Shown in pieces: positions 1 through 9,423 of a stretch of DNA of 64,000 bases. Under the pieces are notes generated by a model, which saw only the letters and a list, made by a program, of their open reading frames with translations, ran no database searches and had not been told where the DNA came from. The stretch's first letter is position 1. Each line of letters starts with the position of its first letter. The position numbers and the translations under genes are program-made. The stretch is taken from assembly GCA_021927905.1 (NCBI GenBank), contig BLLK01000051.1, positions 1,426,001 to 1,490,000 on the forward strand. The letters run 5' to 3'. This DNA is from Chaetoceros tenuissimus (lineage: Eukaryota; Bacillariophyta; Thalassiosirophyceae; Chaetocerotales; Chaetocerotaceae).

Positions 1-508
1 TGCATTGAGTCAACATGAAGGGTTTGTCTTCTGGACTGATACACAATCCTTCTTCTGCCCAATAATGGCAATCATCCTCGTCTTCATTTTTAGCTTGAAA
101 GGTATCATGACAGACAAAGTCGGTACCGACTGTCGTCGTCCAGGAGAGTATACCATGTTCCTGAACGGATGCATTTGAAAAACAGGACGGGATGCATTCT
201 CGTAACATAATCAGTGGGTTGGAGTTGCATTCACCTGCTGTGGCCCATTCATGACATTCTTCGTGCATATCTTTGTATATAGCTGGTACATCGTACGGAA
301 TGAATTCTTCTTCTATTTCTTCGTCAGTAGTGTTGGAAGTGGCGTTTGCAGCTACTGGAGTACAGGAGCCGTTGCCTTCTTCATCGATATTTCCGATGCA
401 GTCTGTGTTTGCAGCTGCTGTTTTGACGACTGTTGCTTCTACTTCTCCCGAGACGGAGTTGGAAACACATGCGAGGCCTATTGTGAGAGGTAGTAATGTG
501 AGCTTCAT
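1..508 (-). CDS. Secreted ShK-type cysteine-rich protein, 3' part cut by window edge
   Basis: The reverse strand is open from an ATG at 508 to the window start (169 codons, no stop reached). Residues 1-21 form a signal peptide (hydrophobic MKLTLLPLTIGLACVSNSVS). An acidic, N-glycosylation-rich spacer (NATSNTT) follows. Two cysteine modules are visible: C85-H-E-W-x5-C94...C105-x3-C109, and C147-H-Y-W-x4-GLC156...Q-C169. The pattern C-x3-W-x4-G-x-C...M-x2-C-x3-C is that of ShK/ShKT domains, which in diatoms occur in secreted proteins and some prolyl-4-hydroxylases. The enzymatic part, if any, lies outside the window. The exact family beyond the ShK modules is unknown. Confidence 0.75.
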   Translation of the reverse strand, partial: MKLTLLPLTIGLACVSNSVSGEVEATVVKTAAANTDCIGNIDEEGNGSCTPVAANATSNTTDEEIEEEFIPYDVPAIYKDMHEECHEWATAGECNSNPLIMLRECIPSCFSNASVQEHGILSWTTTVGTDFVCHDTFQAKNEDEDDCHYWAEEGLCISPEDKPFMLTQC

Positions 509-1309
509 CTCTTTCTTGAATGAGTCTAGTCACAGTATGGTAATGTTATAATATTTCTTTTTGTGTCAAAGAAGAATCTATCAACTGACTGATTGTGAGA
601 ACACTATTGCGAGAGATACGTTGAGAGAAAGATAAGATGTGTATTTGAGAGTGGCAGATGGAGTGCTCGAGCTGAGAAGCCTATATTTAGACAAAGAGGC
701 AGAACCCTTCTCGACCTATGAATTTAGCCTCGTCATTGATATTTTTATGGTTGTGGCTGGTTGAGGAATGCGCAAAGACAACAAATGGCTTATATATGTA
801 TTGAGCTTCCCTCCCTATTGATCAAAGTGAAATTGCATTAAAACAATTGTTTGAAAAAAAAACATATATGGATTGAAACAAATACATTGAAAATGGAAAA
901 GAATAAAGTAAAAACAATGAAAATAGACTCGAGTCAATTAGATAGGTGCGCCATTACGATTGAACGCATTGGTTGAAATTGCAGCTGTCGAAAAGTCTTA
1001 ATAATATGCGGTATGGTATTGCGTATTGAAGGAATAAAGCATAGGTTGGGATTGCTTATCTTATTTCTTCTGGGAAACACTTTCTACTTTCTCTGGATGT
1101 CAAAGAATGCATGATCCGCTACCTGCTGGACAATGCATTACACTACTTTTTACTCACGAATATTCAAGAGCAAACTCAGCTTTCTTGCTATTTTATCATT
1201 TTTGTGTTGCCATCACAGTTACATGAATTGCAGTATTGGCTACTATGAATACCTTATAGTCATATTGTTTGTATTCATATGCGTTAGTATGTTATTGTAT
1301 TGTATAAAC
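509..1309. other. Intergenic, no gene seen
   Basis: About 800 bp between the 5' end of the ShK gene and the 3' end of the next reverse-strand gene. It is AT-rich, and short forward reading frames here have no recognisable features. It should hold the promoter of the ShK gene and the 3' UTR of the glycosyltransferase-like gene. Confidence 0.5.
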
Positions 1310-2790
1310 TTAGCAGAAAAACATTGGGGCGTCAGTCATATTTTGACTTGTCGCTAGCTCTAACCCACTTGGAATATAATAGTAATTTTCCATCTTCTTT
1401 CGATAAAATCTTGTTTTTATAATGGCCATGGAATAAGACGAAACTTGAGTGCCTATGAAAACTTGTGAGTTTGCAGCAATGAAGAAGTTAATGATTCCAC
1501 CGACTATTGCTGGGTATCGAGAGTAAATCTCATGCTTTGACTCTATGGCTAGCTTTGAACCAGCTTCGACAACCTTTACTCTTCCATTCCACATGCCATG
1601 TGTTGTAATTTGATTTAGTACATCTAAGTTCTCTACAGCCAGAGTATTTGGAGGAGTTTTTGTATTACGCACTTCTTTCTCAAGAAGTTCTCTGTCGAGC
1701 ATAATAATCATTGTTGATACTGGAGGATCTTTGAATTTCTCTTCCACATGACTGATGATTTCTTTCAGAGATGGTACCTTTAAATCCAGACACATTCCAT
1801 GCTTTTGCATATCAGGTTCAACCCTAGCATGAAGCACAAAATACGCGTCACCACTATCCCCTAAGAAATCATCAATTATTGCTTGGATTGCAGGGTGTGG
1901 TCGAAATGCATCCTTCATCAATTCTTTTTCGAATTGCTCTCTTTTAATTTCATTTCTGGATATTTGACGATTGTATTGGCGAAATGCGTGAATGCCCGAA
2001 TTCCGTATCTCTCCAAGATAATGAGGTTTCGTCGCATTGTACATGTCTACATTCCAAACTATATTGGATGATAGTGCGACACCTCTTTTATTTGGAATCA
2101 CCTCCACATCGGGCAAAAGTTGTTCGTCGTGATTTACAAGTTTGGGTAACATTGGATAAAATGTATTCCAATGAGCGACATCAAACAGGATACTATGGCG
2201 AACCATGAGATTTGTTCCAAATGTATCTTTCCATTTGAAACTTTCCACCAATATCTGTCCATAGTTTTCCTTCTTTGCGAGAATAATTAAACCTACAAAC
2301 ATCATGTATTGATTCTTGGAGAAAATATATGTATATGAGTAAAGCTAGTAATTTTTCTCTTTGATTAATTCAGTGTAATACTTACACAGAAACCAGCCCA
2401 GAACATATGACGCACACTGGCTGCAGTAACATTTGCCATTGCATTGAAAATTTCGCTATCGTTGACATGCTTTATTATCGATCTCTCTGACTTTCTATCA
2501 TTCTTTCCACTCTTTGGATCAACCAAATTTTGAGTATTATTGATGACGTGATTCTCTCTCGACTCTTGTTCTTCTTTTATATGTTCATTTTGCTTTTGTT
2601 GATTACTATTGAAACTCAATGTAGGGTCATCTACAGATGATATTTCTATCTTCTTGTCTTGTATTAGCTCATTTCCGGTGAGCTCAGAATCGGTCACTAG
2701 TTCACTCCTCTGGAAAAATGCGATATTGAAAATGACACATAGCAATGGCAGTATAATGAGCAAGCATTTGCCAGCACCACCAACACTCAT
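1310..2790 (-). CDS. Type II membrane protein, O-fucosyltransferase-like
   Basis: Two exons (2790-2386 and 2314-1310) with a 71-bp intron (GTAAGT donor at 2385, CCAAG acceptor) give 469 residues. The start MSVGGAGKCLLI puts a single membrane anchor at residues 8-27, then a charged, low-complexity stem to about residue 110, as in Golgi type II glycosyltransferases. The second exon opens with NQYMMFVGLI..AKKENY and carries LFDVAHWN, a long Rossmann-like domain and a C-terminal IGTQVSSYSM..TRFYR block. These resemble the GDP-fucose protein O-fucosyltransferase fold as found in many diatom proteins. Substrate and donor sugar are unknown, and the family assignment rests on motif resemblance only. 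An upstream in-frame Met at 2874 is less likely because it would bury the anchor. Confidence 0.6.
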
Positions 2791-3241
2791 TTCATTATTG
2801 AAAATAAGAGAAAGTATAAACAGAAAAGAACAACTACTACAGAAAAGAACAAAAGAACAAAAGAACAAAACCAAAAGAGAAGCGAGCCGTTGGATGCTTG
2901 CAAGTTCGCGGTCAAAACCAATTTAGCATTATCGCGCGTCATTGGAAACATGTGCATTTATGAATTTTCGAAAAGTGAAATAATAATGCGGTATTTGTGA
3001 ATAAAAAATAAAGTTGTGTAAAATTAAATGTATCATGCTTCTTTGGGTGCAGAGAAATGATGGTCATTTGATCTAGAAAAGGCGTTAACTATTCAAATAT
3101 ACTAAATACTATATATAGCTATGCCCCTCGCTCGTATCGAAGAATCTACCTGAAACCTTGATTTTGAGCTTTTCGAACAAACGATATTCTTATTTGCCTA
3201 CTTCTTCTTTAGTTAGTAGATAGAAGGGATCGGACAGAAGA
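2791..3241. other. Divergent promoter region
   Basis: About 450 bp between two divergently transcribed genes. A TATATATAG tract lies near 3110, roughly 130 bp before the forward start codon at 3242, and could serve as a TATA box. Nothing else was recognised. Confidence 0.4.
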
Positions 3242-4545
3242 ATGGCATCAATTCAATCCGGGTAAGTAAAGGCAAAAAGACTCTCTTTTCCTTCGGAGAG
3301 ATTCTTTGGCAAGAATACATAGATAAGTATTCTTACATCTACAATCAAAAAGAAAGAGAAATAAAGAAAGTAATTATTATTTATCTGCTTGCAATAATTT
3401 AAAGTACTTTGCATGGGATGTTCAAATAAAATGGCGTTAGTTCTTTCTTGATTCTAGTAATCTCGAAACCTACAAAGAAAAATTTGCCGCTAGACTCCTA
3501 ATCAATGTTTGAACAACCAGAATCTTAATATACCACTTGTAATGTAATCAATCCATTCAAACAGAAGCTAATACTATACCATTGAAGATAGATTGAACGT
3601 TCTTTTTCTTTTCTATTCAAACAAGCCCAACCAAAGAAGATGTCTACGAGAGCTATTTCATGACGTCATAATGGTTCTATTCCTATTTTAACCCGTATCT
3701 ATTCCTAAGTATCTTTTCTCACAAGTACGAGCAGCTAAAACAATTGTAGAAAGCTGACTGTATTGGAAAAAGTATTTGTATAAAATCAGCCTCCCATGGT
3801 GTCTTACGCATATTTTTCTTCCTTCTGCAGGAGGTTCCGTTGTTGCAAACGAGGTCAAGGAATCACTGGAGCTGATCCTCGAGGTAATAAAGAGTTGAGT
3901 AAGGAACCTACTGATTTCATGCTTACATCGCTTGGTGCCGATATCAATGAAGCAGCAAATCTATGTCAAGAAAATCTCCAACTTGGGGCAGAAGTCTCGT
4001 ACAAAGTCTACAAAGATCTCGAAAATGAAGAGCTCGACAATCACCTTCCTCGTATCAGTCGAAATGCAGAAGTATTGGAATGTTCTTCTTGCATGGAGGC
4101 AACAATAGCTGTCGTCGTGGACGCATTGGTGATCATTCTTTCCATGCTTTCACTCACTGGTATTGTTGGATCAGAACTTGAAGTTTATGTGACACAATAC
4201 TTGAGCGACAATACTTCGCTCTTCAATGAAGTACAGAAAACCATTCCAGCACTAGCAAATGCAAAATCTACTCACGACAAAGCAAATGCATTCTATAAAC
4301 TTGCGAAAGTACTTTACGCCTCAGGTATGCTTATGAAAGTAATGCAAAAAGTAATATCAAAGATGCCTTGGTATAAGAAGGTCTACACTTTGGCAGCCGC
4401 GACAGCTATTATTACTCTTTGGTTTGCGTCAGATGATGCAGTAATGATTGCCCAGCTTCTCATTGTGCTATCTACAAGTACGAAGATCTTTTTTGATGCA
4501 AAGGCATGCAAAACAGCTTGTACTAAAAGCTTGAGAAGCGACTAG
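3242..4545 (+). CDS. Unrecognised membrane protein
   Basis: Best model: a 20-nt first coding exon (3242-3261, MASIQSG, GTAAGT donor) joined to 3831-4545 after a CTTCTGCAG acceptor, keeping phase 2; 244 residues. A short ATG at 3796 inside the same frame is the alternative start. The protein begins with a basic, cysteine-containing stretch (RFRCCKRG), then an acidic helix (to about residue 90), a C-S-S-C pair, and three or four hydrophobic segments near residues 100-125, 165-185, 195-212 and 215-230, ending in a lysine/cysteine tail. It could be an organelle membrane protein. No family was recognised. Its 569-bp intron carries a relic of the downstream gene. Confidence 0.6.
3458..3685 (-). pseudogene. 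Deleted relic copy of the AIG1-like gene inside an intron
   Basis: Three blocks match the neighbouring reverse-strand gene (4884-6023) in the same order and orientation. 3458-3476 matches the gene's 3' end near 4884-4904 (taatctcgaaacctacaaa shared). About 3521-3600 matches the middle near 5432-5510 (acttg-aatgtaatcaa-ccatt). About 3636-3670 matches the 5' end near 5980-6025 (gatgtctacgag, gctatttc, tgacgtcat). Most of the gene is missing between the blocks, so roughly 1.1 kb has shrunk to about 0.23 kb and cannot encode a protein. It lies in the first intron of the forward gene. Confidence 0.75.
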
Positions 4546-4883
4546 CGAAAAAGTATAGAGAGGGTAACTTCCTTTCGATATTCGAAATACTTCACTTGCT
4601 GAAATTATATATGAGAATACAAGAAACGAACTAATGAACTATATGATCAAGAAATTATTTGCAGATGCCTTTGTTCAACTACAATTGCTCATTTCCAACG
4701 AAGATATACTATTGTACAGAAACTATATAAAGATGACAGCTAATATACAGGTCATGATTATAATTAAAACATATTGTAGTGTCGGCATTCCTATCATGTC
4801 GCTCATGTTTTGTCTTTCTTCATGAATTTTGAACTCGCTAATCTTTTTCATTAACCTTAACAATCAATTCTTCAATGATGCCG
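4546..4883. other. 3' intergenic spacer between convergent genes
   Basis: About 340 bp holding the 3' UTRs of two convergent genes. A 63-codon forward frame at 4634 has no features. Nothing else was seen. Confidence 0.45.
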
Positions 4884-6023
4884 CTAATCTCGAAACCTAC
4901 AAAAGAAAGAAGTTGCTGCAAGAGTCAAGAAAAGATGCATGAAAATATTTCCATCAAGCCATAGCAAAACATCATCTACCAACGTGAATGCTCCATAAAA
5001 AAGCAATAGCACAGACAAGAGTCCTATCAATGCTTGTACACAAAACTTGATTGAAATGGTAGTATCCAAAAAGAAGTAAACATATTGCGTATCGCCAGTC
5101 TCTGCCAAATGGTTCCGTATACTCCAAACAAAGAATACATAAATACTTCCATATAATGGTGCAATAACCGCATCTTCTATGCGAATTGGCAAGATACCCA
5201 AGAAACCAACTTCCAAAAGACTCACAAATATATTGCAATTGTGTTGAATCAATGCAACTGGTTTACGAAAGTTTATGCTTCCTTTTGTCCCATTCTTGAG
5301 AGAATTTGGCCATAGAGCATATTTTGTGACAGAAGATACTAGCATACTGCATGGTGCAGAGATCTCAAATAGTAATATCGCCGACCGTATCCAGTTGTTT
5401 TGAAGAAGTGGCTGAAGGAAGTCAATACTCGAACCAGATTCTTGATATGCGACTTGCAATGTAATCAACCCATTGAGGACAAAGCTAAAAGTAAGCATAT
5501 TGAAGCACCATTGCGTGAAAGGTATTTGACTTCGTATTCCATTCAAAGATATGGGAACCCTTTTCAACTTTGACGATTTCAGATAAGGAATGATAATGCT
5601 ATGCTGCTTGACCATAAAATATCTATAAAGAGTAACTGAAGCAAAAAATGTCGCAACTGATAGACGAATATACGCCAATGTAAATTTCGAAATGATTTCT
5701 GGAAACAGAGGTTGAGCAATTATATCCGGAGTTTGTGCAATCTCGTCCAATCTTGAAAGTACTGACGGCAAATGATAGATTCCCAACAAAAAGATTGTGC
5801 AAACAATAGCGACTGCTTCCTTTGGGGGATCGCCAACAGCTGTAGATCTTTTCTTTTTCATGGTTGGTAAATTTCTCTTCAAAAAGGAATGGAGGAACAA
5901 GAGAATAGGTATTAGAGATAGGGTAAAGATTTTGCGTTGATGCGTTTTGGTACGAAAAGGCAGTTCACAGTTCACAAGATGTTGCCGATGTCTACGAGCT
6001 ATTTCGCTCATATATGACGTCAT
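4884..6023 (-). CDS. Multi-pass membrane protein, AIG1/FAR-17a-like
   Basis: Single open frame of 379 codons. About six hydrophobic helices lie in residues 70-375. The C-terminal half has the order expected of the AIG1/FAR-17a family (lipid hydrolases of fatty-acid esters of hydroxy fatty acids in animals): LLFEISAPCSML, ALWPNSLKNG, ALIQHNCN with the conserved membrane His, LPIRIED, APLYGSIYVFF and a final helix. The start is uncertain. Met at residue 55 (MKKKRSTAVGDPPKEA) begins a compact protein, while the upstream 54 residues look partly like 5' UTR although the relic at 3458-3685 preserves DNA from that part. The last codons may come from an alternative splice using GTAGAT...TTTTGTAG, which would replace the final helix. 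The substrate is unknown. Confidence 0.5.
   Translation of the reverse strand: MTSYMSEIARRHRQHLVNCELPFRTKTHQRKIFTLSLIPILLFLHSFLKRNLPTMKKKRSTAVGDPPKEAVAIVCTIFLLGIYHLPSVLSRLDEIAQTPDIIAQPLFPEIISKFTLAYIRLSVATFFASVTLYRYFMVKQHSIIIPYLKSSKLKRVPISLNGIRSQIPFTQWCFNMLTFSFVLNGLITLQVAYQESGSSIDFLQPLLQNNWIRSAILLFEISAPCSMLVSSVTKYALWPNSLKNGTKGSINFRKPVALIQHNCNIFVSLLEVGFLGILPIRIEDAVIAPLYGSIYVFFVWSIRNHLAETGDTQYVYFFLDTTISIKFCVQALIGLLSVLLLFYGAFTLVDDVLLWLDGNIFMHLFLTLAATSFFCRFRD
6015..6022. promoter_or_regulatory. TGACGTCA palindrome (CRE-like)
   Basis: A perfect TGACGTCA palindrome at the 5' end of the AIG1-like gene. Diatom CO2/cAMP-responsive elements share the TGACGT core. Another copy is kept in the relic at 3661. 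Function is inference only, and the site may fall in the coding frame if the longest start is used. Confidence 0.25.
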
Positions 6024-6592
6024 TATTTAAGGATCCTATTCAATTCTCTCTTTTGAAAAGAAGGAATCATCTTCAAATAAACAGTAGTAGCATAATAATC
6101 CAGTGCAAATAAAATTATCCATTTCAATTGAAAATGGAAAAGTTGATGACAGCTATAAACTGTTGAAACTTGAAAGAAAGGAGGTTTGAGGACAATGTTG
6201 AGATAGGAGTCTACCTCCAGCACGGTTACCAGTAACCGTAAATTTTTAGGAGAAGGGCTTAAGTGAGTCCCACAAAAAGAGGTGCTCCATCACCTCTCAT
6301 TTTTCTCAACGCTTCACACATCCACACATCCACACACCATCGACGATCGTCGTCTCTTTTCTTTAATTCAACCTTTGTTTCAGTTGTCAGGCTGCGTGCC
6401 TATATTGAATGGGTAATTTTCATGCCTTCTATTATAGAGGTGACATAAGATTGGCTACTAGGTAGTGAGATTGGAGTTTGGCTGCGGCTCTCTCTGAAAA
6501 ACCATGCCCATCATGACAACTCCCCCTTTGCTGAGATTTTTATTTCTTTTGACAATCAGAACTAGTTGGAAGAGGAGAGGTTGTTGTTTAGA
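6024..6592. other. Intergenic, no gene seen
   Basis: About 570 bp between two reverse-strand genes. Short frames at 6023-6223 and 6263-6448 have no coding features. A palindromic gtaaccagt/accggttac-like stretch lies near 6222-6236. The region likely holds the promoter of the AIG1-like gene and the 3' UTR of the next one. Confidence 0.4.
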
Positions 6593-8501
6593 TTAAAAGT
6601 CAAAGTCAAGTGAACATTCTATTGTTTCTTCATTGTCATCTTGATTTGCAAGGTAAAGTTCAACTTGTGCTGGTTTCAATTCACCTTTATATAAGCGCTC
6701 TAAATATCTTTTCTCATGAAGCAATATGTTATCCGGATGCTTCAACTCAACAGCTGTTGCATCTTTATCCTCTTTTTTCACTAGATCTACAAGCAATTCC
6801 TTCAGTTGTTTTGCGATCATCTTCTTTCCATCAATTTTGTATCCATTGATAACATATTCATGGTTGGGATTACGTGCTTCTATTTCTTTCATGCAACACA
6901 AGCGGAGAGCGTTTTGGGTGAACCAGGTAAATTCCACTGTCTTTTTAAATGTATCACTTAAAGTAACTGGCCTCTGTTTTAGGTTTTTTGCATCTTTTAT
7001 CCTTTTGTGACCAGCAGCGAGTTTCTTATCACGCTTTGCTTTATTTTCGTCAAATTGATCACTTTCATGTTGTCTCAATCGCTTTCGTGATTGGGAATTC
7101 AAATCGCATTGTTTCAAATATGCCGCAATCCTTCTAATAACATCTTCATTTGGTATAAATTGAATACCCCTTTGAATGAGCAATAATGATCTTTCTTTTG
7201 TAGGTAAAGCGCGTCGTCGGAATTGACTTATACCTTTTTCGCGGTTCTGAAATGTATGGACAGATCGAATATGAGTATTCAGTCGGTCGTTATCACCAGC
7301 CCCACTTGTTCGATATTGATTACCCTGTTTCTTTTTTGATGAATAGCTTTCCAATAAAACTTTGTTCACTGCTTGATTGTCGAATGCACGAATTATTGAA
7401 ATGCTTGAAGCATCATATTGACTTTTTCGATTCTTCGAGGCTAAAGATATATCTTGCACGCCACTTTCAGTATATTGCGTATGTGAAGGTAAGTTGAGAA
7501 TATACTTCTGTAAATCACGAACTAAGTGCTGCACTCCTTCATTTGTACTAGCATACAAATCTTCCTTGGTGGTTGCAATATAGCGGATTGCTTCTCGATG
7601 ATTTGATAATAGTTCACACTCCGGTTTTGCTTTAAGATTTCGAAGGTACGTATACCACTGTGTATAATTGATTTGGCATTCATGTACTGGATCCAATTCT
7701 TCTGAGTATTCTTCAGCAATTCTAGCAATAGAATCATGTTCTTCTTCTCCTATCCACCATTTAGCAAAAATGACGGATGATTTCATATTAGAACTAGCAA
7801 GCGTAAAAATAAGATTTCGTTGTTTCCATAGCTGAAAATGTTTTTTGAATGTAGTCAAAAACTCTTGCCAGAATATTTTCACTTGTTCAATAGTGGTTTC
7901 TTTACCAGCGTGAGTTATATTCCCCTTTTCATCCTTTACATCACTTGGAAGCTTGTTGAGTAATTCTATATAGGTTTTGAACGCATCATTCACCACATGT
8001 CCCACATGAATATTTTATCCGCTTATCCTTTCCTCTGACAGTTTTACTTGTACTATTAGAATCATTTTCAACACTTGAAGAATCAGCCGTTGCACCACCT
8101 ACAAGCTTAGGAATCCGTCGTACCCAATTTGGAATCTCAAAATCTTCGTCAAATTGTTCATCTGGAGTATGGATGTCAAGTATATTTTCTTTATTACCCA
8201 ACATGAAGAACTTTGACCTATAGTAACTATTCGTGGCAATGTTTAAACTATTTTCGATTGTAGTGAAAACATTTCTACCTGCTTTGTCCACAAGTTCGCT
8301 GAGTTCTTCATTATTCATTCCTAGCACATTTGCAATAGTTGGAAGGTCACGTGTAGCTTCTATTACCATATCATGAGCACTTGGCTTGTGATATACAAAC
8401 CAGAACGGCTTTTTGATACTCTGTTCATTATATTTCTCTATTGCACTTTGTAATAATGTTTTGAGTTTGATGAGAGATGCATTAGGCTTGGATTTGCCCA
8501 T
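6593..8501 (-). CDS. Unrecognised charged protein, one frame break
   Basis: Two reverse-strand frames abut. The first starts at MGKSKPN (8501) and ends at a TGA near 7986; the second is open from about 8008 to the stop at 6593. Their total of 1909 nt is one base too long for a single frame, so dropping one base around 7990-8006 (for instance in the GGG of tgtgggaca) would join them into about 635 residues. The first part is helical (LIKLKTLLQSAIEKYNE) and ends K-Y-S-C-G-T-C. The second is rich in Lys/Arg/Glu with a probable coiled coil near its residues 300-350 and an acidic tail. No family was recognised. No convincing intron explains the frame change. Confidence 0.5.
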
Positions 8502-8824
8502 GACGAATACTGAGAAAAGGGGTATATTCCACGGTCTGTTGGTAGAAGAAGAAAAGGGTTTGCTAGGGAACAAATGCTGGAACCTAATCGTTGAATGTGT
8601 GCTGAAATGATGTGTGGTATTTGTTCTCTAACAACCCTTTTATTTTTTTCATTAGAGCCAATTCCAATAGGCATGTAATTCACTAGGTGGTGTCGTTGTT
8701 TTTTTTCTATGTTTGCACAAAAATCGCTGAAAATGAGTGGCACAGAGGGGGTCTCTTTTCAGCGACAAAATGAGCTAAATACGTCGAACCTATTTTTTCG
8801 TGCTGGAGGTAGAGTCATTGTAAA
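8502..8824. other. Promoter region interrupted by LTR insertion
   Basis: About 320 bp upstream of the reverse-strand gene starting at 8501, up to the retrotransposon insertion site. The sequence resumes after the element at 17457. No gene was seen. Confidence 0.4.
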
Positions 8825-8829
8825 GAAGT
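8825..8829. repeat. Target site duplication, left
   Basis: GAAGT immediately before the 5' LTR, matched by GAAGT at 17452-17456 right after the 3' LTR. Confidence 0.92.
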
Positions 8830-9365
8830 TGCCGCAGAGGCCCCTTGCTAAGCTAAAATAGTGCTAATTTATTTGGACACGCGTCATGCTATTCAACGGT
8901 TTACTAACGTCACACACAATTGTCATAATTAGATCGCATTGTATTACCTACTAACGACATACAGAATAGATGACATCAATTCGAAGAGAAGAAAGTAAGA
9001 TTACTATCAGATACTAGATTATATATGAGAGTGTTAGGAGCGACTAATTATGTGACAAGGGATAAGCAAACTGAAATGACGACATCCAAAAATCGGAAAC
9101 TAATGACGTAGAAGTAAGAAAACGATAGCATCTGCTTAAACCAGATGCAATTAAAGAATAGCGAACGCTACCTTGACACTCTTGACAACCTTGGAGCATC
9201 TTGGAGCATCCTGGAAGGTGCACGAAGCTCCAGATTGATCGAGAGAAGGCTTCTCGACAAGAAGCTGCAATTACAATCAGAACGAATAAGCTTATAAAAT
9301 TGTTTTTCAAACAGTTCTTTTCACAACAGTTCTTTTCACAGCCTTTTACGCGTACAACTTCGGCA
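8830..9365 (+). repeat. 5' long terminal repeat
   Basis: 536 bp, TGCCGCAG...TTCGGCA. It contains a TATAAAA box at 9293-9299, a TGACGT motif near 9102, and a doubled cagttcttttcaca just after the TATA box, which suggests transcription starts in the last 70 bp. It matches the 3' LTR over its full length except for one dinucleotide. Confidence 0.95.
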
Positions 9366-9423
9366 TTATAACGTTATTTGCGTTTAGTTTTATTACTAAG
9401 TATCGAAGTCTTTAGTTCTTACC

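Noticed and set aside
3242-4545. PEX11-like peroxisomal protein
   Set aside because: Length and helix pattern are roughly similar, but no PEX11 motif could be identified.
9044-9310. An 88-codon reverse frame with a hydrophobic N-terminus in the 5' LTR, identical to one at 17130-17396 in the 3' LTR
   Set aside because: It is identical only because the LTRs are; there is no independent coding evidence and it lies across the LTR promoter region.
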